A stretch of DNA of 64,000 nt from Chitinimonas sp036961565 (GTDB lineage Bacteria > Pseudomonadota > Gammaproteobacteria > Burkholderiales > Chitinimonadaceae), in assembly GCF_036961565.1 (NCBI RefSeq), contig NZ_JBAMDD010000004.1:186001-250000 (forward strand), in the 5' to 3' direction. The notes under the pieces are model-generated. The model saw nothing but the letters and a program-made list of their open reading frames with translations, did no database searches and had not been told where the DNA came from. Position numbers and translations under genes: made by a program. This document shows positions 16,848 to 25,351 of this stretch, one piece after another; positions within the stretch are counted from its first letter, which is position 1; every line of letters starts with the position of its first letter.

Positions 16848-17359
16848 GATCCACCCGTCGCAGTGCCGGCTGGCAGGCCCGGTACTTCCAACGTCATGCG
16901 GCCCAGGGCGTCGGCATTCAGCTTGCGCATGACTTCGCCGGCACGCAGCTCTACGGTAAACGGTGCGTTGACGCCGGACGGCATGAAGACGACGCGGCCA
17001 TCGGGGGGAAGCGGCAGCAGGTTGACCCGCATATCCGCCACCCGCACGGCCTCGGGCAGTTGGCGGACGCGCAGTATCTGGTTGTCTTCCAGCAGTTGCC
17101 ACGCCCCCTCGGCATCCTGCTTCCAGAAGCCATAGCCCTGCTCGGCACGCCCGAAGGCCAGCGGCACACCCGCCGCTATCGCCTCGTCCCGTGCCGACTC
17201 CAGCAGCAAGGCCAGCCGCTCGGCCTCGTGCTGCAAGGCATCGGTATCGCTGCGGCTGAAGTTGACCGCCGCCAGCGTCACGATGATACCGACGATCACC
17301 ATCACCACCAGGATCTCAATCAAGGTGAAGCCGGTGACTCGTCTGGGCCGGTGCTGCAT
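16844..17359 (-). CDS. gspH: Type II secretion minor pseudopilin GspH
   Basis: About 171 residues from ATG 17359; an in-frame TTG at 17371 is possible. The leader MQHRPRRVTG precedes FTLIEILVVMVIVGIIVTLA. The GspH/FimT-like domain has LALLLESARDEAIAAGVPLAFG and a C-terminal PDGRVVFMPSG strand pair. The gene follows gspG after about 20 bp and overlaps gspI by 4 bp. It is thought to join the tip complex to the GspG shaft. Confidence 0.92.
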   Translation of the reverse strand: MQHRPRRVTGFTLIEILVVMVIVGIIVTLAAVNFSRSDTDALQHEAERLALLLESARDEAIAAGVPLAFGRAEQGYGFWKQDAEGAWQLLEDNQILRVRQLPEAVRVADMRVNLLPLPPDGRVVFMPSGVNAPFTVELRAGEVMRKLNADALGRMTLEVPGLPAGTATGGS

Positions 17360-17380
17360 GGTGGATTTCAAGATAGCGGC

Positions 17381-17800
17381 TTAGAGCATCCAGGAGCCGA
17401 TATCGGCGTCGTGGTTCTCGCCGCCGGCCTTGCCGTCAGCACCATAGCTGAGAATATCGACTTCACCCTTCATCCCAGGATTGAGGTAGAGGTAGTCGTT
17501 ACCCCAGGGGTCTTGCGGCAGCTTGGGCAGATACGCCTTCCAGTTGCCCGGAATCTGGCCGGTGGTGGGCTTCTCCACCAGGGCCTTGATACCTTGCTCG
17601 GTGCTGGGGTAGCGCGTGTTATCCAGCTTGTAGAGGTTCAATGCCTGAAGTATGGCCTGCACATCCTGCTTGGCCGCCACCACGCGTGCCTCGTCCGGCC
17701 GGCTCATGATCTTGGGCACGACCAGCGCCCCCAGGATGGCGAGAATGGTAATCACGACCAGGATTTCTATCAGGGTGAAGCCTTGCTGCTTGCGTTGCAT
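17381..17800 (-). CDS. gspG: Type II secretion major pseudopilin GspG
   Basis: A 139-residue major pseudopilin: MQRKQQG-FTLIEILVVITILAILGALVVPKIMSR, then the helical region with AAKQDVQAILQALNLYKLDN, RYPSTEQGIKALVEKPT and the calcium-loop end KGEVDILSYGADGK. All are hallmark GspG features, including the conserved GxDGK-like end. It builds the shaft of the pseudopilus that drives substrates through GspD. The gene begins 3 bp after the MazG-like stop. Confidence 0.96.
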   Translation of the reverse strand: MQRKQQGFTLIEILVVITILAILGALVVPKIMSRPDEARVVAAKQDVQAILQALNLYKLDNTRYPSTEQGIKALVEKPTTGQIPGNWKAYLPKLPQDPWGNDYLYLNPGMKGEVDILSYGADGKAGGENHDADIGSWML

Positions 17801-17803
17801 CTG

Positions 17804-18139
17804 CTATTGCTCCTTGTATTGGTGTCGCCCCGTCGGGAAGCGGGTTTCGTTTTTTTCCATCTTGGCGATGATGGCCGCAGCCACATCGATATCAAGGCTG
17901 TTGGCAAAGGCCAATGCGTATAACAACACATCGGCCAGCTCTTCGGCCACTTCTGCCTTGTCCAGTTCCACCTCGGCCGGCGGCGTCCACTGAAAGTGCT
18001 CCATCAACTCGGCCGCTTCGATGGCAATGCTCATAGCCAGGTTCTTGCCGCTGTGGAAGGGTTGCCAGTCACGCGCTGCCGCAAAGGCGGCGACACGCAG
18101 CTTCAGTTCCGCCAGTGTCGTATCGTGGTCGGTCGCCAT
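17804..18139 (-). CDS. MazG-like nucleotide pyrophosphohydrolase inside the gsp operon
   Basis: A 111-residue all-alpha NTP-PPase of the MazG-like/RS21-C6 (dCTPase) type. HSGKNLAMSIAIEAAELMEHFQW carries the ExxE pair and ELADVLLYALAFANSLDIDV the ExxD pair that bind Mg in this family. It hydrolyses non-canonical or excess (d)NTPs to NMP and pyrophosphate. The start codon shares a base with the gspF stop, and the stop is 3 bp before gspG, so it is fully embedded in the secretion operon. Such a housecleaning enzyme has no known part in type II secretion. Confidence 0.9.
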   Translation of the reverse strand: MATDHDTTLAELKLRVAAFAAARDWQPFHSGKNLAMSIAIEAAELMEHFQWTPPAEVELDKAEVAEELADVLLYALAFANSLDIDVAAAIIAKMEKNETRFPTGRHQYKEQ

Positions 18140-19353
18140 TATTTCACCAGTTGATTCATCTCGAACACCGGCAGCAGTATGGCCAGCACGATCAGCAGCA
18201 CCGCACCGCCCATCAGCAGCACCATCACCGGCCCCAACAGGCTGGTGAACGTCGCCACCTTTTGCTCCAACTCGCCGGTTTGTTGCTTGGCGGCTTTGTC
18301 CAGCATCAACTCCAGCCTACCGCTGGCCTCGCCACTGGCAATCAGGTGCACCAGCACGGGCGGGAACAACTTCTGCCGCTCCAGCGATTTGGACAGCACC
18401 GCACCTTCGCGCACATCGCGCGCCGCGCTGCTCACCGCCTCGCGCAGCACCAGGTTCTCCACCACGCCGGCAGCCGCCTCCATGGCCTTCAGCAGCGGTA
18501 CACCGCTGCCCACCAGGATCGATAAGGTACTGGCCAGCCGTGCCGTGTTGCCCGCCCGGTTCAGGCGGCCAAACAGCGGCAATCGCAACAGAAAGCCATC
18601 TACCTTGAGTCTGAAAGCGGGCTTTTTGAGCATCTGAGCAAAGCCAAAGCCGCCTGCCCCCAGCAGGGCAAACACCACCAGCCCGTATTCGCGTATGCCG
18701 CCCGAGATCAGCAGCAAAGCCCGGGTCAACAAGGGCAGCTCCTGCTTGGAGGACTGGAATACCGACACCATCTGCGGCACCACCCACCACAGCATGCCCA
18801 CGATCACCAGTATCGATACCGACAGCACCACGGCCGGATAGACAAATGCCAGCACCACCTTGGAGGTCAGTGCCTGCCTGGCCTCGATGTAATCGGCCAG
18901 GCGCGACATGACGCCGGCCGCCTTGCCCGATTCCTCGCCCGCCCGCACGATGGTGCGGTACAGCTCAGGAAACACCTTGGGATGGCGGCCCAGCGCCACG
19001 CTCATGGCAGCACCGGCCAGCACCTCGCTGCGCACGCCTGCCAGCACATCACGTGCACGCGGGTTCTCGGCCTGCTCTATCAGCACCGTCAGGGCCCGCT
19101 CTATGGTCAAGCCGGCATCCAGCAAGGTGGCAAACTGGCGGGTAATCAGCGCCAGCTCGCCGGTAGACACCCCACCACGCTGGCGTCCACCGGGTTTGCT
19201 GGTCTCGGCCGCGCCGGCCAGCTCCCCCATTTCGGTCACCCACAGGCCTTGATCGCGCAAGTTGGCGCGGGCCTGTTTGGCATTGTCGGCTTCAATGACA
19301 CCTTCGCTGCTACGCCCATTGGCATCCAGCGCCTGATAACGAAAACCCGCCAT
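18139..19353 (-). CDS. gspF: Type II secretion inner-membrane platform protein GspF
   Basis: About 404 residues from ATG 19353. MAGFRYQALDANGRSSEGVIEADNA... is the standard GspF N-terminus, so the longer upstream frame is rejected. There are two GspF/PilC cytoplasmic domains (LITRQFATLLDAGLTIERAL and LASTLSILVGSGVPLLKAME) and three membrane helices. It is the polytopic base-plate protein that contacts the GspE ATPase. No gspC, D, E, L, M or N is in the window, so those must lie elsewhere. The start overlaps the stop of the upstream membrane protein gene (TGATG). Confidence 0.95.
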   Translation of the reverse strand: MAGFRYQALDANGRSSEGVIEADNAKQARANLRDQGLWVTEMGELAGAAETSKPGGRQRGGVSTGELALITRQFATLLDAGLTIERALTVLIEQAENPRARDVLAGVRSEVLAGAAMSVALGRHPKVFPELYRTIVRAGEESGKAAGVMSRLADYIEARQALTSKVVLAFVYPAVVLSVSILVIVGMLWWVVPQMVSVFQSSKQELPLLTRALLLISGGIREYGLVVFALLGAGGFGFAQMLKKPAFRLKVDGFLLRLPLFGRLNRAGNTARLASTLSILVGSGVPLLKAMEAAAGVVENLVLREAVSSAARDVREGAVLSKSLERQKLFPPVLVHLIASGEASGRLELMLDKAAKQQTGELEQKVATFTSLLGPVMVLLMGGAVLLIVLAILLPVFEMNQLVK

Positions 19354-19919
19354 CAGTTTTGCTCCTGTTGTGTAGCTGCACCGACATCGGTCGGCAGAGG
19401 GGGCAGCAAACCTGCAGGACTGGCCAGCATCAAGGCCAGCAAGACCACGATGAAAACCGTGGGCAGATAAAGCAGCAAACCCACCAGCACATGTTTGATT
19501 TCCACACCGGTTGCCTTGCTCAGCGAATTGATCAGCACCGAGAGGCGATAGAAAACCAGTACACCACTGATCGGGATGCCCACGGCAGGCGGAATCATGT
19601 TCAGCAGCGGCGCGATCAACTGGCTGCTGCTTGCCAGCACGATCAAAGGGAACAAGGAGCCCTGGCCGTCCCAGCGATCTCCCAGCTTGAGCCACCAGCC
19701 AAAGAAGAAGGTCAACGCCAAGGCATGCAGCCAGGTCACTGCAACAAGCAAACCCACAGGGACGGTTATCCCGGCTTTATTCTCCGGCACACCCAATGCG
19801 GGTAATACGCTCAGCACCGTCAGCCACAGCACTGGCTGCCACCAAGTGTAGGCATAGTGCGACACAGGCTTCACACGGAAGCAGGCAAGGTCGATGGCGT
19901 CTTTGAATAAGGGCAGCAT
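19353..19919 (-). CDS. Polytopic membrane protein, possibly Yip1-like
   Basis: A 188-residue integral membrane protein with about five hydrophobic helices (PVLWLTVLSVLPALG, VPVGLLVAVTWLHALALTFFFG, LFPLIVLASSSQLIAPLLN, GIPISGVLVFYRLSVLI and LLLYLPTVFIVVLLALMLA). The layout, including the YRLSVLINSLSKATG turn, resembles Yip1-domain proteins, but this is a weak call. Its stop overlaps the gspF start (TGATG), so it is the first gene of the secretion operon and may be a platform accessory. No signal peptide or enzyme motif is seen. Confidence 0.65.
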   Translation of the reverse strand: MLPLFKDAIDLACFRVKPVSHYAYTWWQPVLWLTVLSVLPALGVPENKAGITVPVGLLVAVTWLHALALTFFFGWWLKLGDRWDGQGSLFPLIVLASSSQLIAPLLNMIPPAVGIPISGVLVFYRLSVLINSLSKATGVEIKHVLVGLLLYLPTVFIVVLLALMLASPAGLLPPLPTDVGAATQQEQN

Positions 19920-19937
19920 CTGTCATTTCTAAACAAC

Positions 19938-19959
19938 AAGGCCGCCTCACGGCGGCCTT
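19938..19959 (-). terminator. Terminator between the small lipoprotein gene and the gsp operon
   Basis: AAGGCCGCC (19938-19946), a TCAC loop and GGCGGCCTT (19951-19959), followed on the minus strand by TTGTTGTTT. It ends the lipoprotein transcript and separates it from the membrane protein-gspF operon. Confidence 0.75.
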
Positions 19960-19978
19960 TGCGTAAGCTGGCGGGCTG

Positions 19979-20368
19979 CTAGCTCTTCACGCAATCAAGA
20001 CGGTCTTCCACCTGTTGTACCACCAGTTGGAAATCCTGCCGCAGCGGGGCCTCACGCCTGGCGGCCAGATAGTAGCGCTTGCAGGGTTCAATGGTAAACG
20101 GCACGTCCTTCTCTACCGGCTGGGTAAAACCCGCCACAGGCGCCGCCAGCAGCCGCAGGGTACGCTGGCCCGGCTCGGCACGGACGGTGTCACGATCTAC
20201 GGTGTAGTTGCCATCGATGGCCACTATCCGCACCGGATAGAGCTTCATATCGGCACGCCCCATCTCGCGCCGGCCATCCAGCAGGCTGGTATCCGTTACC
20301 TTCATGCTGGCGCAGCCGGAAAGCCCGATCAGGGCAAACAAGGCCAAGGTGTTCACGATGCGTTTCAT
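19979..20368 (-). CDS. Small lipoprotein of unknown function
   Basis: About 129 residues from ATG 20368, chosen because MKRIVNTLALFALIGLSGC is a complete lipoprotein signal (lipobox LSGC) with a purine-rich GGAG upstream. The mature part has KLYPVRIVAIDGNYTVDRDTV, a beta-strand pattern, and a C-terminal CKRYYLAARREAPLRQDFQ. It shares the general look of small envelope-stress lipoproteins whose body carries PxRVxxIDG. I cannot name a family. It is a single-gene unit flanked by purU and a terminator. Confidence 0.7.
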   Translation of the reverse strand: MKRIVNTLALFALIGLSGCASMKVTDTSLLDGRREMGRADMKLYPVRIVAIDGNYTVDRDTVRAEPGQRTLRLLAAPVAGFTQPVEKDVPFTIEPCKRYYLAARREAPLRQDFQLVVQQVEDRLDCVKS

Positions 20369-20472
20369 CTTCCCACTCCTTCGCTGATAGACAGCAGTTA
20401 TTGGCAACAGAAAGATTATGCGCGCCTGCCAGCCACCTGTATGGCCCGTGTTTACAGACTTTTACGCCTGAA

Positions 20473-21327
20473 TCAGTCGAACACAACCGTCTTGTGGCCG
20501 TAGACCAGTACACGGTGATCCAGATGCCAACGCACGGCGCGGCTCAGCACGATGCGCTCCAGATCACGGCCTTTCTGCACCAGGTCTTCAACCGTCTCAC
20601 GGTGCGAGATGCGGGTCACATCCTGCTCGATGATGGGGCCATCATCCAGCACCTCGGTCACATAGTGGCTGGTGGCGCCGATCAGCTTGACGCCACGGGC
20701 ATGGGCGCGGTGATAAGGCTTGGCGCCCTCGAATGCCGGCAGGAAGCTGTGGTGGATATTGATCACCTTATGGCGATAGGCCGTGCTGAACGACTCAGAC
20801 AGCACCTGCATATAGCGGGCCAGCACGATCAGATCCACGCCGTGCTCCGCCAGCAAGGCACGCTGCGCCGCCTCGGCCTCGGCCTTGTTGTCCTTGCTGA
20901 CGGCCACCACATGGAAGGGAATACCGTAAAACTCGGCAATGCGGCGGCAGTCCTCATGGTTGGAGATGATCAACGGTATCTCGCAGGCCAGCTCGCCGGT
21001 ATGCCAGCGATGCAGCAGATCAACCAGGCAGTGGTCGTACTTGGAGACAAAAATAGCCATGCGCGGCTTGTGGGCGGAACGCTTGAGCTTCCAGGCCATG
21101 CCAAAGCGTTCGGCAATCGGCGCGAACGCCGCCTCGAACGCCCCCATATCCAGCGCAAAGCCGTCCAGATCCCACTCGATGCGCATCAGGAACAGATCCG
21201 CATCGTCATCCTGGTGCTGATCGGCATGCAGGATGTTGGCGTTGTAGGTGTAGAGGAAATTGGCGATGGCAGCGACCAGCCCCTTGCGGTCAGGGCAGGA
21301 GATCAACAGTGTGGCGGTATTCTTCAT
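20473..21327 (-). CDS. purU: Formyltetrahydrofolate deformylase
   Basis: About 284 residues from ATG 21327 (MKNTATLLISCPDRKGLVAA); the upstream in-frame start adds 16 Ser/Pro-rich residues and is unlikely. The N-terminal ACT domain (about 1-80) is followed by a formyltransferase-type domain with MAIFVSKYDHCLVDLL, VINIHHSFLPAF (catalytic His region) and a conserved DDGPIIEQDVTRI. It hydrolyses 10-formyl-THF to THF and formate, balancing one-carbon pools for purine synthesis by PurT. Length and motifs are typical. Confidence 0.95.
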   Translation of the reverse strand: MKNTATLLISCPDRKGLVAAIANFLYTYNANILHADQHQDDDADLFLMRIEWDLDGFALDMGAFEAAFAPIAERFGMAWKLKRSAHKPRMAIFVSKYDHCLVDLLHRWHTGELACEIPLIISNHEDCRRIAEFYGIPFHVVAVSKDNKAEAEAAQRALLAEHGVDLIVLARYMQVLSESFSTAYRHKVINIHHSFLPAFEGAKPYHRAHARGVKLIGATSHYVTEVLDDGPIIEQDVTRISHRETVEDLVQKGRDLERIVLSRAVRWHLDHRVLVYGHKTVVFD

Positions 21328-21750
21328 GATGGCTAGGCTCGATGGAGGGGGCAGTGAGGCCATGGATGCAGACATCGCAACACCCAGGTCACCCTACCCC
21401 AGGGCACTGGCATGCCAGGCGGGCCGGTGATTCTGGCAATGCTGAGGGCAGTATGCAATCCCGCAGCCGTGTCGCGCGCCGTTCACATGCACAAATCAAA
21501 CGCTTGTTTAAATCATTTGTTAGGTGCTAAGTTGTGGTCTATGGCCCGCTGCGGCAGTACCGCCAAAGCCCGGATAGGCCACGGCACACCCCGCGTTAGC
21601 CCGCCCTGAAGCACCAGGGCAGCAAGCGCCCGGCATCATGGTGCGGTGACGATATCCCTCGCTGGTGCTATGCTTCAGGCCCTCTTACGTTGACGTCACC
21701 TGGATGTCGCGTGTACACGAATTCCTAATCCGATCCCCAGCGGAGGCAGT
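21328..21750. other. 423-bp intergenic region upstream of etfBA
   Basis: No gene is supported here: the short frames lack start signals. The region separates the divergent purU and etfB genes. At 21491-21533 it contains a PsrA-like operator and a promoter reading toward etfB, leaving a leader of about 210 nt. GGAGG seven bases before the etfB GTG is the ribosome-binding site. Confidence 0.6.
21491..21533 (+). promoter_or_regulatory. etfBA promoter with PsrA-like operator
   Basis: CAAAC-GCTT-GTTTA (21497-21510) nearly matches the PsrA/FadR (TetR-type) motif (G/C)AAAC-N2-4-GTTT(G/C), with outer arms ACAAAT (21491-21496) and ATTTGT (21515-21520). TTGTTT (21504-21509), 18 bp and an extended -10 TGCTAAGTT (TAAGTT at 21528-21533) make a plausible promoter, so the operator covers the -35. 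PsrA control of fatty-acid oxidation and etf genes is known in Pseudomonas. Here it is inferred. Confidence 0.5.
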
Positions 21751-22500
21751 GTGAAAATCCTGGTCGCAGTGAAGCGCGTTGTTGATTACAACGTCAAAGT
21801 CCGTTGCAAGACCGATGGCAGCGATGTCGATGTTGCCAACGTCAAGATGTCCATGAACCCCTTCGACGAAATCGCCGTCGAAGAAGCCGTGCGCCTGAAG
21901 GAAGCCGGCAAGGCCAGCGAGATCATCGTGGCCTCGCTGGGCGTCAAGCAGTGCGAAGAAACCCTGCGCACCGCCTTGGCCATGGGCGCCGATCGCGCCA
22001 TCCATGTCGAGACCGATGCCGAGCTGCAGCCCCTGGCCGTCGCCAAGCTGCTCAAGGCTCTGGCAGACAAGGAACAGCCGCAGCTGGTGATCCTGGGCAA
22101 GCAGGCCATCGACGACGATGCCAACCAGACTGGCCAGATGCTGGCTGCCCTGATGAATGCGCCGCAAGGCACCTTCGCCTCCAAGGTGGAATTGGCAGGC
22201 GACAAGGTCAATGTCACCCGCGAAATCGACGGCGGCCTCGAAACCGTATCGCTGTCGCTGCCCGCCATCGTAACCACCGACCTGCGCTTGAACGAACCGC
22301 GCTACGTCAAGCTGCCCAACATCATGGCCGCCAAAAAGAAGCCGCTGGACAAGACCACGCCGGCAGAACTCGGCGTGGACGCAGCGCCCCGCCTCAAGAC
22401 CCTCAAGGTTGCCGAGCCGCCCGTGCGCAAGGCCGGCATCAAGGTGGCTTCGGTTGCCGAGCTGGTAGCCAAGCTGAAGAACGAAGCGAAGGTGATCTAA
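21751..22500 (+). CDS. etfB: Electron transfer flavoprotein beta subunit
   Basis: A 249-residue EtfB starting at GTG 21751 behind GGAGG. It has MKILVAVKRVVDYNVKVR, the characteristic SMNPFDEIAVEEAVRLKE, the AMP-binding ILGKQAIDDDANQTGQMLAA and the recognition loop ETVSLSLPAIVTTDLRLNEPRY. It forms a heterodimer with EtfA that carries electrons from acyl-CoA dehydrogenases to ETF:quinone oxidoreductase. etfA starts immediately after the stop codon, and the acyl-CoA dehydrogenase gene follows, so the three genes belong functionally together. Confidence 0.97.
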   Translation: MKILVAVKRVVDYNVKVRCKTDGSDVDVANVKMSMNPFDEIAVEEAVRLKEAGKASEIIVASLGVKQCEETLRTALAMGADRAIHVETDAELQPLAVAKLLKALADKEQPQLVILGKQAIDDDANQTGQMLAALMNAPQGTFASKVELAGDKVNVTREIDGGLETVSLSLPAIVTTDLRLNEPRYVKLPNIMAAKKKPLDKTTPAELGVDAAPRLKTLKVAEPPVRKAGIKVASVAELVAKLKNEAKVI

Positions 22501-23436
22501 ATGTCTATCCTCGTCATTGCCGAACACGACAACGGCTCGCTCAAGGCCGCTACCCTCAATACCGTTACCGCCGCACAGAAGATCGGTGGCGACATCCATG
22601 TGCTGGTTGCAGGCCATAACGCCGCTGCCGCTGCCCAGGCTGCTGCCCAGATCGCTGGCGTAGCCAAGGTGCTGCTGGCCGACGCCGCCCACCTGGGCCA
22701 CCAGCTGGCCGAGAACGTCACCCCCGTGGTGGTGGAACTGGCCCGTGGCTACAGCCATGTGCTGGCACCCGCCACTACTCACGGCAAGAACCTGCTGCCG
22801 CGCGTGGCCGCCCTGCTGGATGTGGCGCAGATTTCCGATGTGATCGCCGTCGAATCGGCCGACACCTTTGTGCGCCCCATCTATGCCGGCAACGTCATCG
22901 CCACCGTGCAGTCCAGCGATGCCATCAAGCTGATGACCATCCGCACCACCGCATTCGACGCCGCCGCCACTGGCGGCAGCGCAGCGGTAGAGAACATCGG
23001 CGCTGGCAGCGACGCAGGCAAATCCAGCTTCGTCAGCCAGGAGTTGACCAAGTCCAGCCGCCCCGAACTGGGCGCCGCCAAGATCATCGTCTCCGGCGGC
23101 CGTGCCCTGGCCTCCAGCGAGCAGTTCCATGGCGTGCTGGAACCCCTGGCCGACAAACTGGGTGCCGCCATCGGCGCCAGTCGTGCCGCTGTCGATGCGG
23201 GCTACGCCCCCAACGACTACCAGGTCGGCCAGACCGGCAAGATCGTGGCGCCGCAGCTCTACCTGGCAGTGGGCATCTCTGGCGCCATCCAGCATCTGGC
23301 CGGCATGAAGGACTCCAAGGTCATTGTCGCCATCAACAAGGATGAGGAAGCCCCCATCTTCCAGGTGGCAGACTACGGCCTGGTGGCCGATCTGTTCACG
23401 GCCGTGCCGGAACTGATCGCAGAACTCAACAAGTAA
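22501..23436 (+). CDS. etfA: Electron transfer flavoprotein alpha subunit
   Basis: A 311-residue EtfA starting one base after the etfB TAA. The N-terminal half is the ETF domain (MSILVIAEHDNGSLKAATLN). The C-terminal FAD domain has RPELGAAKIIVSGGRAL, VDAGYAPNDYQVGQTGKIV, the FAD-binding YLAVGISGAIQHLAGMKDS and INKDEEAPIFQVADYGLV. It carries the FAD of the heterodimer. A hairpin with a T-run follows before the acyl-CoA dehydrogenase gene. Confidence 0.97.
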   Translation: MSILVIAEHDNGSLKAATLNTVTAAQKIGGDIHVLVAGHNAAAAAQAAAQIAGVAKVLLADAAHLGHQLAENVTPVVVELARGYSHVLAPATTHGKNLLPRVAALLDVAQISDVIAVESADTFVRPIYAGNVIATVQSSDAIKLMTIRTTAFDAAATGGSAAVENIGAGSDAGKSSFVSQELTKSSRPELGAAKIIVSGGRALASSEQFHGVLEPLADKLGAAIGASRAAVDAGYAPNDYQVGQTGKIVAPQLYLAVGISGAIQHLAGMKDSKVIVAINKDEEAPIFQVADYGLVADLFTAVPELIAELNK

Positions 23437-23450
23437 GCATCGTATGAACT

Positions 23451-23478
23451 AAAACGGTCACCACGGTGGCCGTTTTTT
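23451..23478 (+). terminator. Intrinsic terminator after etfA
   Basis: AAAACGGTCACC and GGTGGCCGTTTT form a stem with one G-T wobble, ending in a run of six T residues (TTTTTT). It would partly or fully separate etfBA from the acyl-CoA dehydrogenase gene that begins at 23520, perhaps as an attenuating read-through point. Confidence 0.7.
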
Positions 23479-23519
23479 CAGCCCCACGAATCAAGCAAGC
23501 GCTCGAATTGGAGATAACC

Positions 23520-25304
23520 ATGAGCTACCGTGCACCCGTTGCCGACATCCGCTTTGTGCTGAACGAACTGGCTGGCCTCAATGAGGTCGGCGCCCTGCCC
23601 GGCTATGAGGACGTCAATCCCGAACTGGCCGATGCCATCCTGGAAGAAGCCGCCAAGCTGGCCGAGAACGTGATCGCGCCGCTGAACAAGGTCGGCGACC
23701 AGCACGGCAACAAGCTCAGCGACGGCATCGTCACCACCGCGCCTGGCTTCAAGTCTGCCTACCAGCAATTCTCCGAAAACGGCTGGGTCAGCCTGCGCAC
23801 CCCCACCGAGTTCGGCGGCCAGGGCATGCCCGCCCTGATCGCCATGGCCACCGAGGAAATGTGGTGTGCCGCCAATGTCGCCTTCAGCCTCTGTCCGCTG
23901 CTGACCTTGGGTGCCTTTGAGGCGCTGGAACACCACGCCTCAGACGAGCTCAAAGCCACCTACCTGCCCAAGATGGCATCAGGCGAGTGGACAGGCACCA
24001 TGAACCTGACCGAACCGCAAGCCGGCTCGGACCTAGCCCAGGTCCGCGCCAAGGCCGTGCCGGTCGGTGATGGCACTTACAAGATCAGTGGTCAGAAGAT
24101 CTTTATCACCTGGGGCGAGCACGATATGGTGGAGAACATCGTCCACCTGGTCTTGGCCCGCCTGCCCGACGCCCCAGCAGGCGTGAAGGGCATCTCCCTG
24201 TTCGTGGTGCCCAAGTACCTGGTCAACGCCGATGGCTCGCTGGGTGAGCGCAACGATGTCAGCTGCGTTTCGCTGGAGCACAAGCTGGGTATCCATGCCT
24301 CGCCTACCTGTGTGATGAGCTACGGCGACAAGGGGGGAGCCATAGGCTACCTGGTGGGCGAGGCCCACCGTGGCCTGGGCTATATGTTCACCATGATGAA
24401 CCAGGCACGCCTGGGCGTGGGCATAGAGGGCATGGCTATTGCCGAACGTGCCTATCAGCAAGCGGTAGCCTACGCCAAGGATCGCGTTCAGAGCCGCGAG
24501 CTGGGGTCGGACAACCCTGCGCCGGCCGCCATCATCAAGCATGCCGACATCCGCCGCATGCTGATGACCATGAAAAGCCAGATCGAAGCCCAGCGCGCCC
24601 TGACCTACTATGCCGGCGCCGCACTCGACCGCGCCGCACGCCACCCCGATGCCGCTGAGAAACAGAAATGGCAGGCCGTGGTGAACTTCCTCATCCCCAT
24701 CGTCAAGGGCTGGAACACCGAGCAGGTCAACGAAATCACCTCGCTGGGCGTACAGATCCACGGCGGCATGGGCTTTATCGAGGAAACCGGTGCCGCCCAG
24801 CATTTGCGCGATGCCCGCATTACCGCCATCTATGAAGGTACAACCGGCATTCAGGCCATGGACCTGGTGGGCCGCAAGACCGCCAGCGAGCAAGGCCGCA
24901 CCGCCCGCGCCCTGCTGGCCGAAGTGGAAGCCGTGGCAGCACAGCTGAAGACCCAGGGCCTGGCCGAGATAGGCGATGCACTGGATGCCGCCCTGGTCCA
25001 CGCCCGTGCCAGTACCGATTTCGTGGTGGGCCAGTTTGAAGCACAGCCCAAGGCCGTTGCTGCCGGCTCGGTGCCCTTCCTCAAGCTCATGGGTATCGTA
25101 CTGGGTGGCTGGCAACTGGGCCGCGCCGCACTGGTGGCCAAGCAGAAGCTGGCTGATGGTGATGCGGACAGCGCTTTCCTCGAAGCCAAGCTGATCACCG
25201 CCCGCTTCTTTGCCATACACCTGCTACCCCAGGTAAGCGGCCTCTCGGCAGCCATATTGCATGGTGCTGATACCGTGCTGGCATTGCCGGAAGAAGCGTT
25301 CTGA
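23520..25304 (+). CDS. Acyl-CoA dehydrogenase (DmdC/AcdA type, with extended C-terminus)
   Basis: A 594-residue protein starting at ATG 23520 behind GGAG. It is longer than the ~380-residue short-chain enzymes and has the extra C-terminal domain of the DmdC-like group. It contains GTMNLTEPQAGSDLAQVRAKA (FAD loop), ISGQKIFITWGEHDM, MNQARLGVGIEGMAIAERAY, QIHGGMGFIEETGAAQHLRDARI with the catalytic Glu region (IYEGTTGIQAMDLVGRK), and a helical tail. It oxidises an acyl-CoA and passes electrons to EtfAB, encoded just upstream. The exact chain length or branched substrate cannot be told. Confidence 0.93.
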   Translation: MSYRAPVADIRFVLNELAGLNEVGALPGYEDVNPELADAILEEAAKLAENVIAPLNKVGDQHGNKLSDGIVTTAPGFKSAYQQFSENGWVSLRTPTEFGGQGMPALIAMATEEMWCAANVAFSLCPLLTLGAFEALEHHASDELKATYLPKMASGEWTGTMNLTEPQAGSDLAQVRAKAVPVGDGTYKISGQKIFITWGEHDMVENIVHLVLARLPDAPAGVKGISLFVVPKYLVNADGSLGERNDVSCVSLEHKLGIHASPTCVMSYGDKGGAIGYLVGEAHRGLGYMFTMMNQARLGVGIEGMAIAERAYQQAVAYAKDRVQSRELGSDNPAPAAIIKHADIRRMLMTMKSQIEAQRALTYYAGAALDRAARHPDAAEKQKWQAVVNFLIPIVKGWNTEQVNEITSLGVQIHGGMGFIEETGAAQHLRDARITAIYEGTTGIQAMDLVGRKTASEQGRTARALLAEVEAVAAQLKTQGLAEIGDALDAALVHARASTDFVVGQFEAQPKAVAAGSVPFLKLMGIVLGGWQLGRAALVAKQKLADGDADSAFLEAKLITARFFAIHLLPQVSGLSAAILHGADTVLALPEEAF

Positions 25305-25351
25305 GGGTCTGTACCCAATTGCAGGCAGTAGCATCAGGCTAAGTGGATGTG

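Noticed and set aside
21685..23295. 536-codon antisense frame across etfB and etfA
   Set aside because: EtfBA motifs on the plus strand are unambiguous. The antisense frame is Gly/His/Gln-rich, with no signal and no start site.
24033..25220. 395-codon antisense frame inside the acyl-CoA dehydrogenase gene
   Set aside because: Third-codon GC bias of the real gene creates it; no supporting motif.
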